From: Isotricha intestinalis
Taxonomy: Eukaryota; Ciliophora; Litostomatea; Vestibuliferida; Isotrichidae
DNA length: 15,467 nt
Assembly: GCA_023807065.1 (NCBI GenBank)
Contig: JAJJLU010004280.1
Span: 1 to 15,467, forward strand
Direction of reading: 5' to 3'
Every line of letters starts with the position of its first letter. Within the stretch, counting starts at the first letter, position 1. Made by a program: the position numbers and the translations under genes. Below, piece by piece: positions 6,638 through 14,755 of the stretch. Below the pieces are notes generated by a model. It worked only from the letters and a program-made list of their open reading frames with translations. It was not told where the DNA came from and did no database searches.

Positions 6638-9325
6638 TTAAATATAATCTATAAATTTTTTGAAATTGAAATTATTTTTATTTTTCATTAAGTTATTTCT
6701 CATTTTACATAATTTTTGAATTTTTTCATTATTATTTTCATTATTTTCTTTATATAAAATTTCTAATAATTTGCATAGAATATTATATACAATATCCCTT
6801 AATTCAATTTGAATTTTTTGTAATTTAAAATATTCTTCGTTTTCAACAATTTTATTAATTGCTTTTTCTAAATCTTGTAATTTTTTTCTTTCCCCATATA
6901 AATTTTTCACTTTTTCTATTTTTGATTTAATATCAGAAATAAAATTTGATATTCCAGTCTTTTTATTAACAAAAAGATCATATTCTAAATCATAATTTTT
7001 ATGTTGTTTTAGAGTATCATAAATATTTTTTTTAAATTTTATTTCTTCATTATATGTTTTATAAATTGTTCCAGATATAACTTCGATATTTGCAAATAAT
7101 TTTTTATCATTATATACTAATTGTTCGTCATATATTAATTGAGCGTCGTCAAATCTTATTTTAAAAACTATAAAACTTTTTTTTTGAATTTTATTCAATT
7201 TAAATACATCAAATAAATTTATTACATAATGTTTTAAAAGTAAATTCTCAGTATATAATTTAATATCATTATTATTGTTAGAACAATAATAAAATTTAAT
7301 ATGAATAGGACTTCCACAAATAGCATTTTTTCCACTTAAAACTATATTTTTTTCTTTTTCTTTTATACTTCCTATTTCTAAAAATATTTTTTTTTTCATA
7401 GAATATTTTATTTGAGTAATTTCATATTCAATGCTAAAATAATTATAATTATAAAAATATTGGAAATTTTCAATAGGCAATTGTTCGTTGATATAATTCC
7501 CAAGAAGAGCAGCTCCAACACTACAACATTCATCAATAAATAAACTTTTAGAAATTACTAAATTCTTTTCTTCAATTAATTTTTGAAAAATTGGAGTTTT
7601 CATTAATTCTCCAGAAATTTCAACATTATCTATTATAATATTTTTATCTTTTGAATATTGAATTATCTTATTCAAATTAATATCAAATTCATTTATATAA
7701 TTTTTAATTAATTCTTCAAATTTATCCCTTGACACAGTAACAACTAAGTTTTCTTCTTGATAAAATGAACCTATAAAAATTTCGTAATCAGAATATATTG
7801 ATAAATTTTCTCTTGCTTTTTTAATTTCTTCATTTAATCTAAATTTCATTTTTGGTGTTAATTTAAATTTATCTTTTTTTATTTTTTTGATTTTTAAAAA
7901 TTTGGTAATACAATAATTTAATATTAAATTATCAAAATTTCTTCCTCCAATATGAGGAAGACATATAACATAATTTACTTTAAATTGATTATATTTAAAT
8001 TCAGATAAAATAAATGAAGTTTTTGAATGTCCTGAATCAATAAATAAAATATTTTTTGTAATATTTTCATCAACAATCTCATCTTTAATAAAATTATCAT
8101 TATATTTTGTATATCCATAATACATTGTTATTGCCGAGGATTCATTAAATAAATTTACATCTTCCATATTTAAAGATTCACATATTAATCTTAAATATTC
8201 TTTTTGATGAGCAGAATAAAAATCAGGTACACTAATAAAAGTTGATGAGTAATAATATTTTTCTTTTTTAAAATAATATTTATTTATTAACATAATAAAA
8301 TCTGCTAAAACACATTCAGCTTGAATTTCTTTAAAAACATTATCATATCTACAATAAAATTTAAGATTATTAATGTTTTCATTTTCTAAAAATTCAAAAT
8401 TAAGTTCATCTTCATACACTTTAATTTTATTATCAAAACCAATAATTCTTGATAAATTATTATAAGAAGAATTTAAATTATCTATAATAATATTTTGACA
8501 ATTTTCACCAAATAATCTATGATTTTTAGTATATGAAAAAATTGAAGGAATTACTCTTGAATTATTATTCATTAATAAAACTTTTGAAACAAAATTACCA
8601 TTTATTTTAGAAAAAAGAGAATAAACAGTTTTAAAAGAACCTATATTAATTCCTAAACTTTTAATTTCATCATTATCAAAACTCATTGAAAATTTTTTAA
8701 AATCAGAATCTGAAAAAGTAATACTTGAATCACTTGATACACTTGATAATACTGTATCAATTTCAGGATTATCAGATTCTAAAGTATAAGTATTTGTTCT
8801 ATTTTTTATTCTAAATTTATGATTTGTAATAGGATATTTTTGTTCTATTAAATGATCTGATTGATTTAATAATTCATCTATATTTTGTTCATTTTCATAC
8901 TCATCTATTGAAGAATTTCTAAAATATTTATCTTCATTAAAAGTCTTTTTAAAACAAAAATTTTGATAAATTTTATTAAAACTAACTTTATTTTTAGGAG
9001 GAACAGAAATTTCCTTTTTTGTATCTGTTTTAATTGTATCATCGTTTAAAGAATTTTTTGAAAATAATAAATATTTTGCATTAGTTGAGGATTTTTCAAG
9101 TGTTTCATTTTTATTATCATCCAAATCATATTTTTTAAATTTATTAGTAAGTTGGTTATTTATATCTACTCCTTCTTTTCCTCCATTTGAAATATTTTCA
9201 TATGAAACATAAATATGTTTTTGACCATTTAAAAATATTAATTCTCCTTCATTATTTGATTTTTTACAACAACATTTAAGTTTATTATCACATTGACAAT
9301 GAAAAGAAGAATCAATACATCCCAT
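6638..9325 (-). CDS. Hsp110-like protein with dual-acylation N-terminus, probable pseudo-ATPase
   Basis: The 895-residue product has a disordered N-terminal extension of about 220 residues, then an Hsp70/Hsp110 nucleotide-binding domain. Visible motifs are LGINIGSFKTVYS (224-236), ISVPDFYSAHQKEYL (364-378), NESSAITMYYGYTK (394-407), IDSGHSKTSF (429-438), IGGRNFDNLI (459-468), and SGELMKTPIFQKLI (571-584). The forms D-x-GHS and GGR-x-FD are typical of Hsp110 rather than Hsp70. Beta-rich and helical regions follow (about 615-895), and there is no EEVD or KDEL end. By eye, several ATP-handling residues are lost: the phosphate-1 Asp is Asn227, the Lys of KRLIG is Ser292, and the phosphate-2 Thr is Lys435. 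The N-terminus MGCIDS fits the N-myristoylation consensus, with Cys3, 10, 12 and 18-20 as palmitoylation candidates. I infer a membrane-tethered, catalytically weak chaperone or scaffold. ATG context is A-rich; the upstream gene ends 214 bp away. Confidence 0.75.
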   Translation of the reverse strand: MGCIDSSFHCQCDNKLKCCCKKSNNEGELIFLNGQKHIYVSYENISNGGKEGVDINNQLTNKFKKYDLDDNKNETLEKSSTNAKYLLFSKNSLNDDTIKTDTKKEISVPPKNKVSFNKIYQNFCFKKTFNEDKYFRNSSIDEYENEQNIDELLNQSDHLIEQKYPITNHKFRIKNRTNTYTLESDNPEIDTVLSSVSSDSSITFSDSDFKKFSMSFDNDEIKSLGINIGSFKTVYSLFSKINGNFVSKVLLMNNNSRVIPSIFSYTKNHRLFGENCQNIIIDNLNSSYNNLSRIIGFDNKIKVYEDELNFEFLENENINNLKFYCRYDNVFKEIQAECVLADFIMLINKYYFKKEKYYYSSTFISVPDFYSAHQKEYLRLICESLNMEDVNLFNESSAITMYYGYTKYNDNFIKDEIVDENITKNILFIDSGHSKTSFILSEFKYNQFKVNYVICLPHIGGRNFDNLILNYCITKFLKIKKIKKDKFKLTPKMKFRLNEEIKKARENLSIYSDYEIFIGSFYQEENLVVTVSRDKFEELIKNYINEFDINLNKIIQYSKDKNIIIDNVEISGELMKTPIFQKLIEEKNLVISKSLFIDECCSVGAALLGNYINEQLPIENFQYFYNYNYFSIEYEITQIKYSMKKKIFLEIGSIKEKEKNIVLSGKNAICGSPIHIKFYYCSNNNNDIKLYTENLLLKHYVINLFDVFKLNKIQKKSFIVFKIRFDDAQLIYDEQLVYNDKKLFANIEVISGTIYKTYNEEIKFKKNIYDTLKQHKNYDLEYDLFVNKKTGISNFISDIKSKIEKVKNLYGERKKLQDLEKAINKIVENEEYFKLQKIQIELRDIVYNILCKLLEILYKENNENNNEKIQKLCKMRNNLMKNKNNFNFKKFIDYI

Positions 9326-9539
9326 TTCTATTTTATTTTAAGAATTTTTTTTATAATTAAAATTCAAAAAAATTTTTTTCAAAGAATATTTAATAATATT
9401 TATTATAATTATTTTTTTTCTGTTCATAAAATGAATATTTGAAATTATAAGTTTGAAATTTTAATTATTTTTACATATAATTGTCCGAATGAAAATGATA
9501 AATTTTAAAATATAATATTAATTATATTAAAATAATATA

Positions 9540-10898
9540 TTATAAATTATTTTTTTTTTTAATTTCTTTTTTAGGAGTATTATTACTTTTTGTAGAACCT
9601 GAAATACAAACTGAATCAGAAATAGAATCTGTGTCTGAACTACTTGAATCATCTGCGGTAATGATCTGAATTTTAGCTTTAGGAATTTTAAATTGACTAT
9701 TATTATACCTTTTCAAACCCAGAAATTGAGAATTTTCAATCTTATTATTATTATCATTAATATCAATATTATTATTATTTGTAGGATTGTCAATATTATT
9801 TTCTTTCTTAATAATAACATCAACTCTCTTTTCTGAATTAATAATATCATTTTTATCAACACCAATTGAATTTATTTCATTTTTATTTTCATTTGAATCA
9901 ATTTTATCTTTATTTTCATTTAAACAATTTTCATCATTTTTTTCTTTTGATTTTGTTTCATTATCATTTTCATTCAAGGGAACTTGATTAGTGTTTTCTT
10001 TAGGATTATCTTCATCACTATTGTTATAAAAAAGTATTTCACAATCATTGTGGTTTTCTTTTAAATCAAATTCATTAATGTTGTTATTATTATGTTCATT
10101 TGAATTTATTTCTGCATCTTTACTCTTATTGTCATTTAATTCAAATTCTTCATTATGATAATTTTCTGTTGAATTAATTTCTCCATTGTTATTATTTTCA
10201 TTTAAATAAATTTCATTATAATTAACATAATTTTCTTTTTCATCGGATATTATTTCTTCAGAATTTTTTTCTTCATTTAAATTATTATTTGTTTCTATGT
10301 TATTATTATTTTCACCTTCATTTTCAAGATTAAATATATTATATTTAATATTATGTCTAATTTCATAATTATGATATATTTCTTCAAAAATTGTAGGGCA
10401 TATTATTTTAATAATTTCTTTTAAACAATTCTTTCTAGCAACTTTTTTGAACATTTCAAAAGGTCCTTCATAAAGTTTAATTTTTCTATAAAAATAAGTA
10501 TACTTATATAAATTATTTTCAGGGTCTCTATAATAAGAACCATTCAAAAGAATACCATATTTATATTTAGAAATTTGTTCAAAAACATTTGATATACTTT
10601 GAGTTTTACTTAAATTTAGAAATTCTTGTAATTTTTCTTCATCTGTTATTGGATCTAATAAATTCTCATCATTCTGAAGTATTTTTTTACCATCAAAATC
10701 AGCTTTTTTGTTTATTTTTTTTATAGAATTAGCTAATTCTTCACATGTAATATCTAAATTATAAACTTTTATAAATTGTTTTATATTTTTAATAGGACAT
10801 GGTAAAGTCAAGGAGACTAAATCTTCTTTGTAATTATAAAATAGTGGAACTGAAGATATTTTCATAAAGCACCAATCTGGAGTGATTTCTAATGACAT
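9540..10898 (-). CDS. WW-like plus dsRBD-like protein with Asn/Glu-rich tail
   Basis: I start this 452-residue protein at the ATG at 10898; the frame opens two codons earlier at a TTG, just downstream of an in-frame TAA, but TTG is not a credible eukaryotic start. Residues 6-33 follow the WW pattern: TPDW (Trp9), SVPLFYNY (16-23) as the aromatic strand, and Pro33; the second Trp is Leu30. Residues 100-168 have the alpha-beta-beta-beta-alpha order of a double-stranded RNA-binding domain: SISNVFEQISK helix, strands around 116-143, then FKKVARKNCLKEIIKIICP matching the KKxAK...AL..L.P end. From about 190 to 385 the chain is Asn/Glu/Asp low complexity. An acidic Ser run (ADDSSSSDTDSISDS) and a Lys-rich C-terminus follow, suggesting CK2 sites and nuclear targeting. 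WW plus dsRBD recalls DGCR8/Pasha, but this is a hypothesis. It diverges from the coiled-coil gene on the right. Confidence 0.6.
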   Translation of the reverse strand: MSLEITPDWCFMKISSVPLFYNYKEDLVSLTLPCPIKNIKQFIKVYNLDITCEELANSIKKINKKADFDGKKILQNDENLLDPITDEEKLQEFLNLSKTQSISNVFEQISKYKYGILLNGSYYRDPENNLYKYTYFYRKIKLYEGPFEMFKKVARKNCLKEIIKIICPTIFEEIYHNYEIRHNIKYNIFNLENEGENNNNIETNNNLNEEKNSEEIISDEKENYVNYNEIYLNENNNNGEINSTENYHNEEFELNDNKSKDAEINSNEHNNNNINEFDLKENHNDCEILFYNNSDEDNPKENTNQVPLNENDNETKSKEKNDENCLNENKDKIDSNENKNEINSIGVDKNDIINSEKRVDVIIKKENNIDNPTNNNNIDINDNNNKIENSQFLGLKRYNNSQFKIPKAKIQIITADDSSSSDTDSISDSVCISGSTKSNNTPKKEIKKKNNL

Positions 10899-10985
10899 TG
10901 GCAAATAAATGAGTAATTATAAAAATAAAATTAAATTGAACTAAATATTAAAAAACTAAATAAACTAAATATAAAAAAAAAATAA
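10899..10985. promoter_or_regulatory. Compact divergent promoter/5'UTR region
   Basis: Only 87 bp separate the ATG codons of two divergently transcribed genes, so both promoters and 5' leaders must lie here or overlap. The segment is almost entirely A/T and holds three direct copies of AACTAAATA at 10939-10947, 10954-10962 and 10963-10971. No canonical TATA box can be told apart from the background composition. Confidence 0.45.
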
Positions 10986-11828
10986 ATGACAGAAATACCA
11001 AAATATAATTTTAAAAAAATAGAAGATTTATTAACAGAGTCTTCTGAAGTAAATACTCAGAAAAATAGTAATAGAAGGAATTCTCAATCATCACATAAAA
11101 GTTACAGAAATTTAAATACCAGTAATAATCAATCGTTAAGAAATACTTCTTTAAAAAGAAACAAGAGTAAAAATTCATACAACTCAAACAATAAAGTTTT
11201 AAACACAACCTCAACAACAATAAAAGATTATTCTTCAGAAAAAAATTTTAAAAATCAAATTAAAACAATGGAAAATTTAATAAATACAATTAAAGAAAAT
11301 GCCTATGAAAAAAACAAACAAGACATTTTAGATAAGACAATAGAAAGAAATAAATTAAAAAATAATGTAGATATATTAGAAACATATCTTAAATTAAATA
11401 GAATAGCAAAAACTAATTTTAGAAGTTTAAATAAAGGAATGAAAAATGAAAATGAAAGATTAGCAAATTTATCTCAAAGAGCAAGTAGAGAATCTTATTA
11501 TTTTAATCAATTAATGCCAGACATAAGAAAAGAAGTTGAACAAATGAAAAAAGAAATTGAATTTAGACATGAAGAAACTAAAAATTTAAATAATGAAAGA
11601 ATGCTAATTCAAAAAGAAATTGCTCATTTACATGATGAAATTAAAAAATTAAATTGGTTAAACACTAATACTTTTAATAAGAAAGAAAAGATTAAAAATA
11701 CTCTTGATTTATTCAAAAATCATATTATTAAACAAAGAGAAAAAGTTAATTTACAACAATTAAAAACAAATGAATTAATTGGAAGTTTATCTTACTTAGC
11801 TAAAAATCCAGAATTGAAAAATAATTAA
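10986..11828 (+). CDS. Coiled-coil protein with Ser/Asn-rich basic N-terminus, function unknown
   Basis: The 280-residue product is not recognised. Residues about 20-80 are disordered and rich in Ser, Asn, Arg and Lys (NRRNSQSSHKSYRNLNTSNN). From about 85 to 260 the sequence is strongly helical with heptad-like spacing of Leu/Ile/Met: IKTMENLINTIKE, then DILETYLKLNRIAK, then DIRKEVEQMKKEIEF and HLHDEIKKLNWLN. It ends in a short non-helical tail (LIGSLSYLAKNPE). There are no signal peptide and no membrane segments. A cytoskeletal or ciliary/centrosomal coiled-coil role would be typical for such a protein, but nothing here proves it. ATG lies in an A-rich context (AATAAATG), and the stop is TAA. 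It shares an 87-bp divergent spacer with the dsRBD-like gene. Confidence 0.75.
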   Translation: MTEIPKYNFKKIEDLLTESSEVNTQKNSNRRNSQSSHKSYRNLNTSNNQSLRNTSLKRNKSKNSYNSNNKVLNTTSTTIKDYSSEKNFKNQIKTMENLINTIKENAYEKNKQDILDKTIERNKLKNNVDILETYLKLNRIAKTNFRSLNKGMKNENERLANLSQRASRESYYFNQLMPDIRKEVEQMKKEIEFRHEETKNLNNERMLIQKEIAHLHDEIKKLNWLNTNTFNKKEKIKNTLDLFKNHIIKQREKVNLQQLKTNELIGSLSYLAKNPELKNN

Positions 11829-12431
11829 ATATATTAAAAATTTATTTAATCTAAAAAATAAATAAAAAAAAGAATAATCAAATTAATTATTCAATAGAAA
11901 GGGTTTCATTTATTATTAAAAATAATCATGTTTTATTATAATATCCTTATATTAAAAAACTTATATTTTACAAATAAAAAATATTTTATACATAAAATTC
12001 CAGTAAACTATTTTTTCCATTTTTAATATCTAAAACATTTATCAAATACCATATAACAGCTAATGCTCTTTTTCCCCTATTATGTTATAATTTAAAATAT
12101 TTCATAGAGAAATAACATTAATATTATTTATTATAAGAAGATACTTGAAGAGAATTATAATCTATTTAAGGTTCGCAGACAATGATTCATCTAAATTCAA
12201 AAAATTTATTTGAAATTTAATCATTTAATTCTCTTATTTTTGGATATTGGGAAAAATAATTTTATATTTTTTTATTTTTTTTTTGAATTTTATTTATTTT
12301 TTAATGGTTGATTTTTATTTTTATTATATTTTAATGAAATAATAATGTTTTATTTTATTATTTTTTAGAAATAATCAATCTTTATTTTTTAATTCAAATT
12401 AAAAAACTATGTTTTATTTTTGGTATTTTTA
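11829..12431. other. Convergent intergenic spacer
   Basis: The 603-bp spacer lies between the 3' ends of two converging coiled-coil genes. It contains no ORF of note. Long T runs (about 12260-12420) lie downstream of the plus-strand gene, while the A runs they represent on the other strand lie just after the minus-strand gene; both could serve 3'-end formation. A less AT-rich patch lies at about 12040-12250 and includes GGTTCGCAGAC at 12170-12180. No tRNA cloverleaf could be built around it. Confidence 0.4.
12149..12234. other. Possible hairpin / small RNA candidate
   Basis: AGAGAATT at 12149-12156 is the exact reverse complement of AATTCTCT at 12227-12234. Inside it, TAAATTCA (about 12192-12199) faces TGAAATTTA (about 12211-12219), giving a nested imperfect stem. 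The enclosed GGTTCGCAGAC is a small GC island in AT-rich spacer. This layout suits a structured RNA or a bidirectional 3'-end element, but such pairings also arise by chance in AT-rich DNA. Confidence 0.2.
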
Positions 12432-12857
12432 TTATATTAATTTTAAATCTCCAGTTCCTACTTGGTTTTCCATATCAGAAATTCTTCTTTGTAAAGCAAC
12501 TAATTTACTCATTAAAACAGTTTTTTCTCCTTTTAATTGAGTAATTAATTTTTGTAATCTATTATTTTCTTCTTTTTGAACAACCAAATGTTTTTTCATT
12601 TCTTCTTCGACTTTTGCTAATTCTTCTAAAAGAGATTTTTTCATATCCAAAGTTTTTTCTTTTAAAACTTTTTCATGTTCACTTTTTTCTCTATCTAAAG
12701 CTTTTATGTCATCAATATTTGCTTGTAAATCTTCATTAATAACATCAATTGCTTGTTCTAAAGAAGCTATTTTTGATTTTAAAGTTACATTTGAAGAAGG
12801 TCCAATTTGTTTTTTATTTATATTTGCAAAATCTTCTCCTTGATCTGAAGGTTTCAT
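12432..12857 (-). CDS. Small coiled-coil protein, function unknown
   Basis: The 141-residue protein has a short polar start (MKPSDQGEDFANINKKQIGP) and then a nearly continuous helix from about residue 25 to 133. It is rich in Lys, Glu and Leu with clear heptads (LKSKIASLEQAIDVINEDL, then RLQKLITQLKGEKTVL, then KLVALQRRISDMENQVG). It has no signal peptide, membrane helix or low-complexity Asn runs. Its composition is more ordinary and less Asn-rich than its neighbours, which suggests a constrained, conserved protein. I do not recognise the family; short cytoskeletal or ciliary coiled coils look similar. Starts at ATG in the context AAAGAATG, stops at TAA, and diverges from the sorting nexin gene across 129 bp. 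Confidence 0.75.
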   Translation of the reverse strand: MKPSDQGEDFANINKKQIGPSSNVTLKSKIASLEQAIDVINEDLQANIDDIKALDREKSEHEKVLKEKTLDMKKSLLEELAKVEEEMKKHLVVQKEENNRLQKLITQLKGEKTVLMSKLVALQRRISDMENQVGTGDLKLI

Positions 12858-12986
12858 TCTTTAAATTTATTAATTTTAATTATTTATTCTTTGAATAATT
12901 ATATTTTATATAATTTTTTCATTATAATTTATGACAGAATAAGTTAATATGGATAAATAAGAATTAATTCAATTATTTTTTTAAAA
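12858..12986. promoter_or_regulatory. Divergent promoter/leader region with two minimal upstream ORFs
   Basis: The 129-bp spacer separates the starts of the small coiled-coil gene and the sorting nexin gene. On the plus strand it holds two three-codon upstream ORFs, ATG-ACA-GAA-TAA at 12931-12942 and ATG-GAT-AAA-TAA at 12949-12960, just before the sorting nexin ATG. Whether they fall within the transcript is unknown. No defined core promoter motif stands out. Confidence 0.35.
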
Positions 12987-14546
12987 ATGAAAATTTTCAA
13001 AGAAGATAATGAAGAAGATAATGATTATTATAAGAGACAAAAGACGGTAAATCCATCTTATTTGGAAAAATTAGATTCAATAAATTTTCAAAGTAAATCA
13101 AAAGATTATTCAAGTGATTCCCCATATAATAATTTAAAATATTATTTGCATAATAATAATAAAGTGATAATTGATTTAGTTCCTATTCCAACAACAAGTG
13201 AATATAGTGAAGGAACTGAATCTCCTACAAAATATAGAATGCTTAATTTTGAAAAAAGGGAAATTGAACATTTTAAAAAAATTGAAGATAGTTATAAAGA
13301 AAAAGTAAAAAAATTAAAAGAATTAATAAATATTGAAGGTAAATATGATTTAAATGTTACAAATTTTGTAAAATTAAAATTTATTGTTTCATATATTAAA
13401 TATGAAATATCTATTTTTAATAAAGAGGATAATTCTACTATTAAAGTATATAGAAGTTATAGTGAATTTCAAAATTTAAGAGAAATATTAGTGAATAAAT
13501 ATGCTTGTATATATACTCCTCCTTTACCTGGAAAAGTTTTTTTTGGAAGTTTAAATAACCATTTAATTGAAGTAAGAAAAAAATTTTTACAAATTTTTTT
13601 ACATGAATTACAATGTTTAGTTTATTATTTTTATGATTCTCCTGAAATTAAAGATTTTTTAGATCCAAAAATAATTAATTTTATTCCTAATTCAAATTTA
13701 AATATAAAATATTTATCATATTTATCTATTGATGTATGTATTAATCATATGGAAGATTATTGTAAAATTGCAAGAAAAACTTTTATCAATCATATTCAAA
13801 ATATAAAAGATAAAATTGTTCTTAAATTAAGAGAAGATGATATGAATAATAAAGAACAACTTCCTGATTTAATTATTAGACAATATCCTAGAATTGTTGT
13901 TCAAAAAAATATTTCAAGAATTTCTCAGTTTTCAGAGAGTTTAAAAAATCAAACTAATTTTATTGATAATATTTATACTGTTTTAAAAGATATTAAAGAA
14001 AAAGAAAAAGATTATATTGAAGTTGAAAATTATTTTTATAAAAATTTAATGACTTTTAAAAATGATTATATTTATTGTTTATCTTTTGGAAAAACTAAAA
14101 CTAAAAACATAAATTATAAAAAACAAGAAAATATAGAAAATCAAATTTTGAATAATCCAAATCAAAGACCAAATTATATTCTTATTAAAAATATAACAGA
14201 TTGGTCATATAGAGAAGGAACAATCATTCAAGCTTATTTAGATTCTTTTACTTCATTAAATTTTTTTTTAGAAAAAGAAAATGAAGTAAAAAAAGATATT
14301 AGAAATATTAAAAATTCAAAATATAAATATAAGAAAAAAGAGGAGTTAAATAAATTGGTAAAATTAAATAAATTACTTAATGAAACAATAATTTTAAATA
14401 CAATTTATTTGCATGATGTGAGGATTGATAGATATAAATATTCAAGATTTCAACTTTATTATAATGCAATGAAATTTGCTATTCAAAAAAGAAAAGAATC
14501 TTCGATGATAAATAATGAATTATTAAAAGAAATTGTTTTTCCTTAA
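12987..14546 (+). CDS. PX-domain sorting nexin, probable PX-BAR protein
   Basis: The 519-residue product carries a PX domain at about 130-225. Key residues are present: YRSYSEF (155-161, with Arg156 as the phosphate-binding residue and Tyr158), the PPLPGK loop (178-183, Lys183), and Arg197 in EVRKKFLQIFLHEL. This set is typical of PX domains that bind phosphatidylinositol 3-phosphate on endosomes. Residues about 250-510 form long amphipathic helices (SESLKNQTNFIDNIYTVLKD, then EKDYIEVENYFYKNL, then ITDWSYREGTIIQAYLDSF, then charged helices) as in the BAR region of SNX1/2/8-type sorting nexins. An endosomal recycling or retromer-like role is therefore likely. The N-terminal 120 residues are acidic and disordered, with possible phosphorylation sites (SEGTESPTK). 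The exact SNX subclass cannot be named. It converges on the repeat-protein gene, 209 bp from its stop. Confidence 0.8.
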   Translation: MKIFKEDNEEDNDYYKRQKTVNPSYLEKLDSINFQSKSKDYSSDSPYNNLKYYLHNNNKVIIDLVPIPTTSEYSEGTESPTKYRMLNFEKREIEHFKKIEDSYKEKVKKLKELINIEGKYDLNVTNFVKLKFIVSYIKYEISIFNKEDNSTIKVYRSYSEFQNLREILVNKYACIYTPPLPGKVFFGSLNNHLIEVRKKFLQIFLHELQCLVYYFYDSPEIKDFLDPKIINFIPNSNLNIKYLSYLSIDVCINHMEDYCKIARKTFINHIQNIKDKIVLKLREDDMNNKEQLPDLIIRQYPRIVVQKNISRISQFSESLKNQTNFIDNIYTVLKDIKEKEKDYIEVENYFYKNLMTFKNDYIYCLSFGKTKTKNINYKKQENIENQILNNPNQRPNYILIKNITDWSYREGTIIQAYLDSFTSLNFFLEKENEVKKDIRNIKNSKYKYKKKEELNKLVKLNKLLNETIILNTIYLHDVRIDRYKYSRFQLYYNAMKFAIQKRKESSMINNELLKEIVFP

Positions 14547-14755
14547 GTGGTTTTTTATTTTTTGTTTATAAAAAAATTTGAAAATTTTTTTAGAATTTTT
14601 AAGATATAAATGATAAATAAATTATATCTGTTAATATGATTATATATATATGAACTTAAAAATTATAATAATTATTTAAAAATTTATATCTGAAATAAAA
14701 CTTGAAATAATAAATTTTTATTATAAAAAAATCTCAAATATATCAACCTATAATT

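Noticed and set aside
9787..9987. Plus-strand Phe/Ser-rich frame
   Set aside because: It is the antisense of the Asn/Glu-rich tail of the dsRBD-like gene.
11011..11220. Minus-strand 69-codon frame
   Set aside because: It is the antisense of the start of the coiled-coil gene, with Phe/Leu/Tyr-rich composition.
12165..12185. GGTTCGCAGAC as the T-arm of a tRNA
   Set aside because: No matching T-stem, anticodon arm or acceptor stem could be found on either strand.
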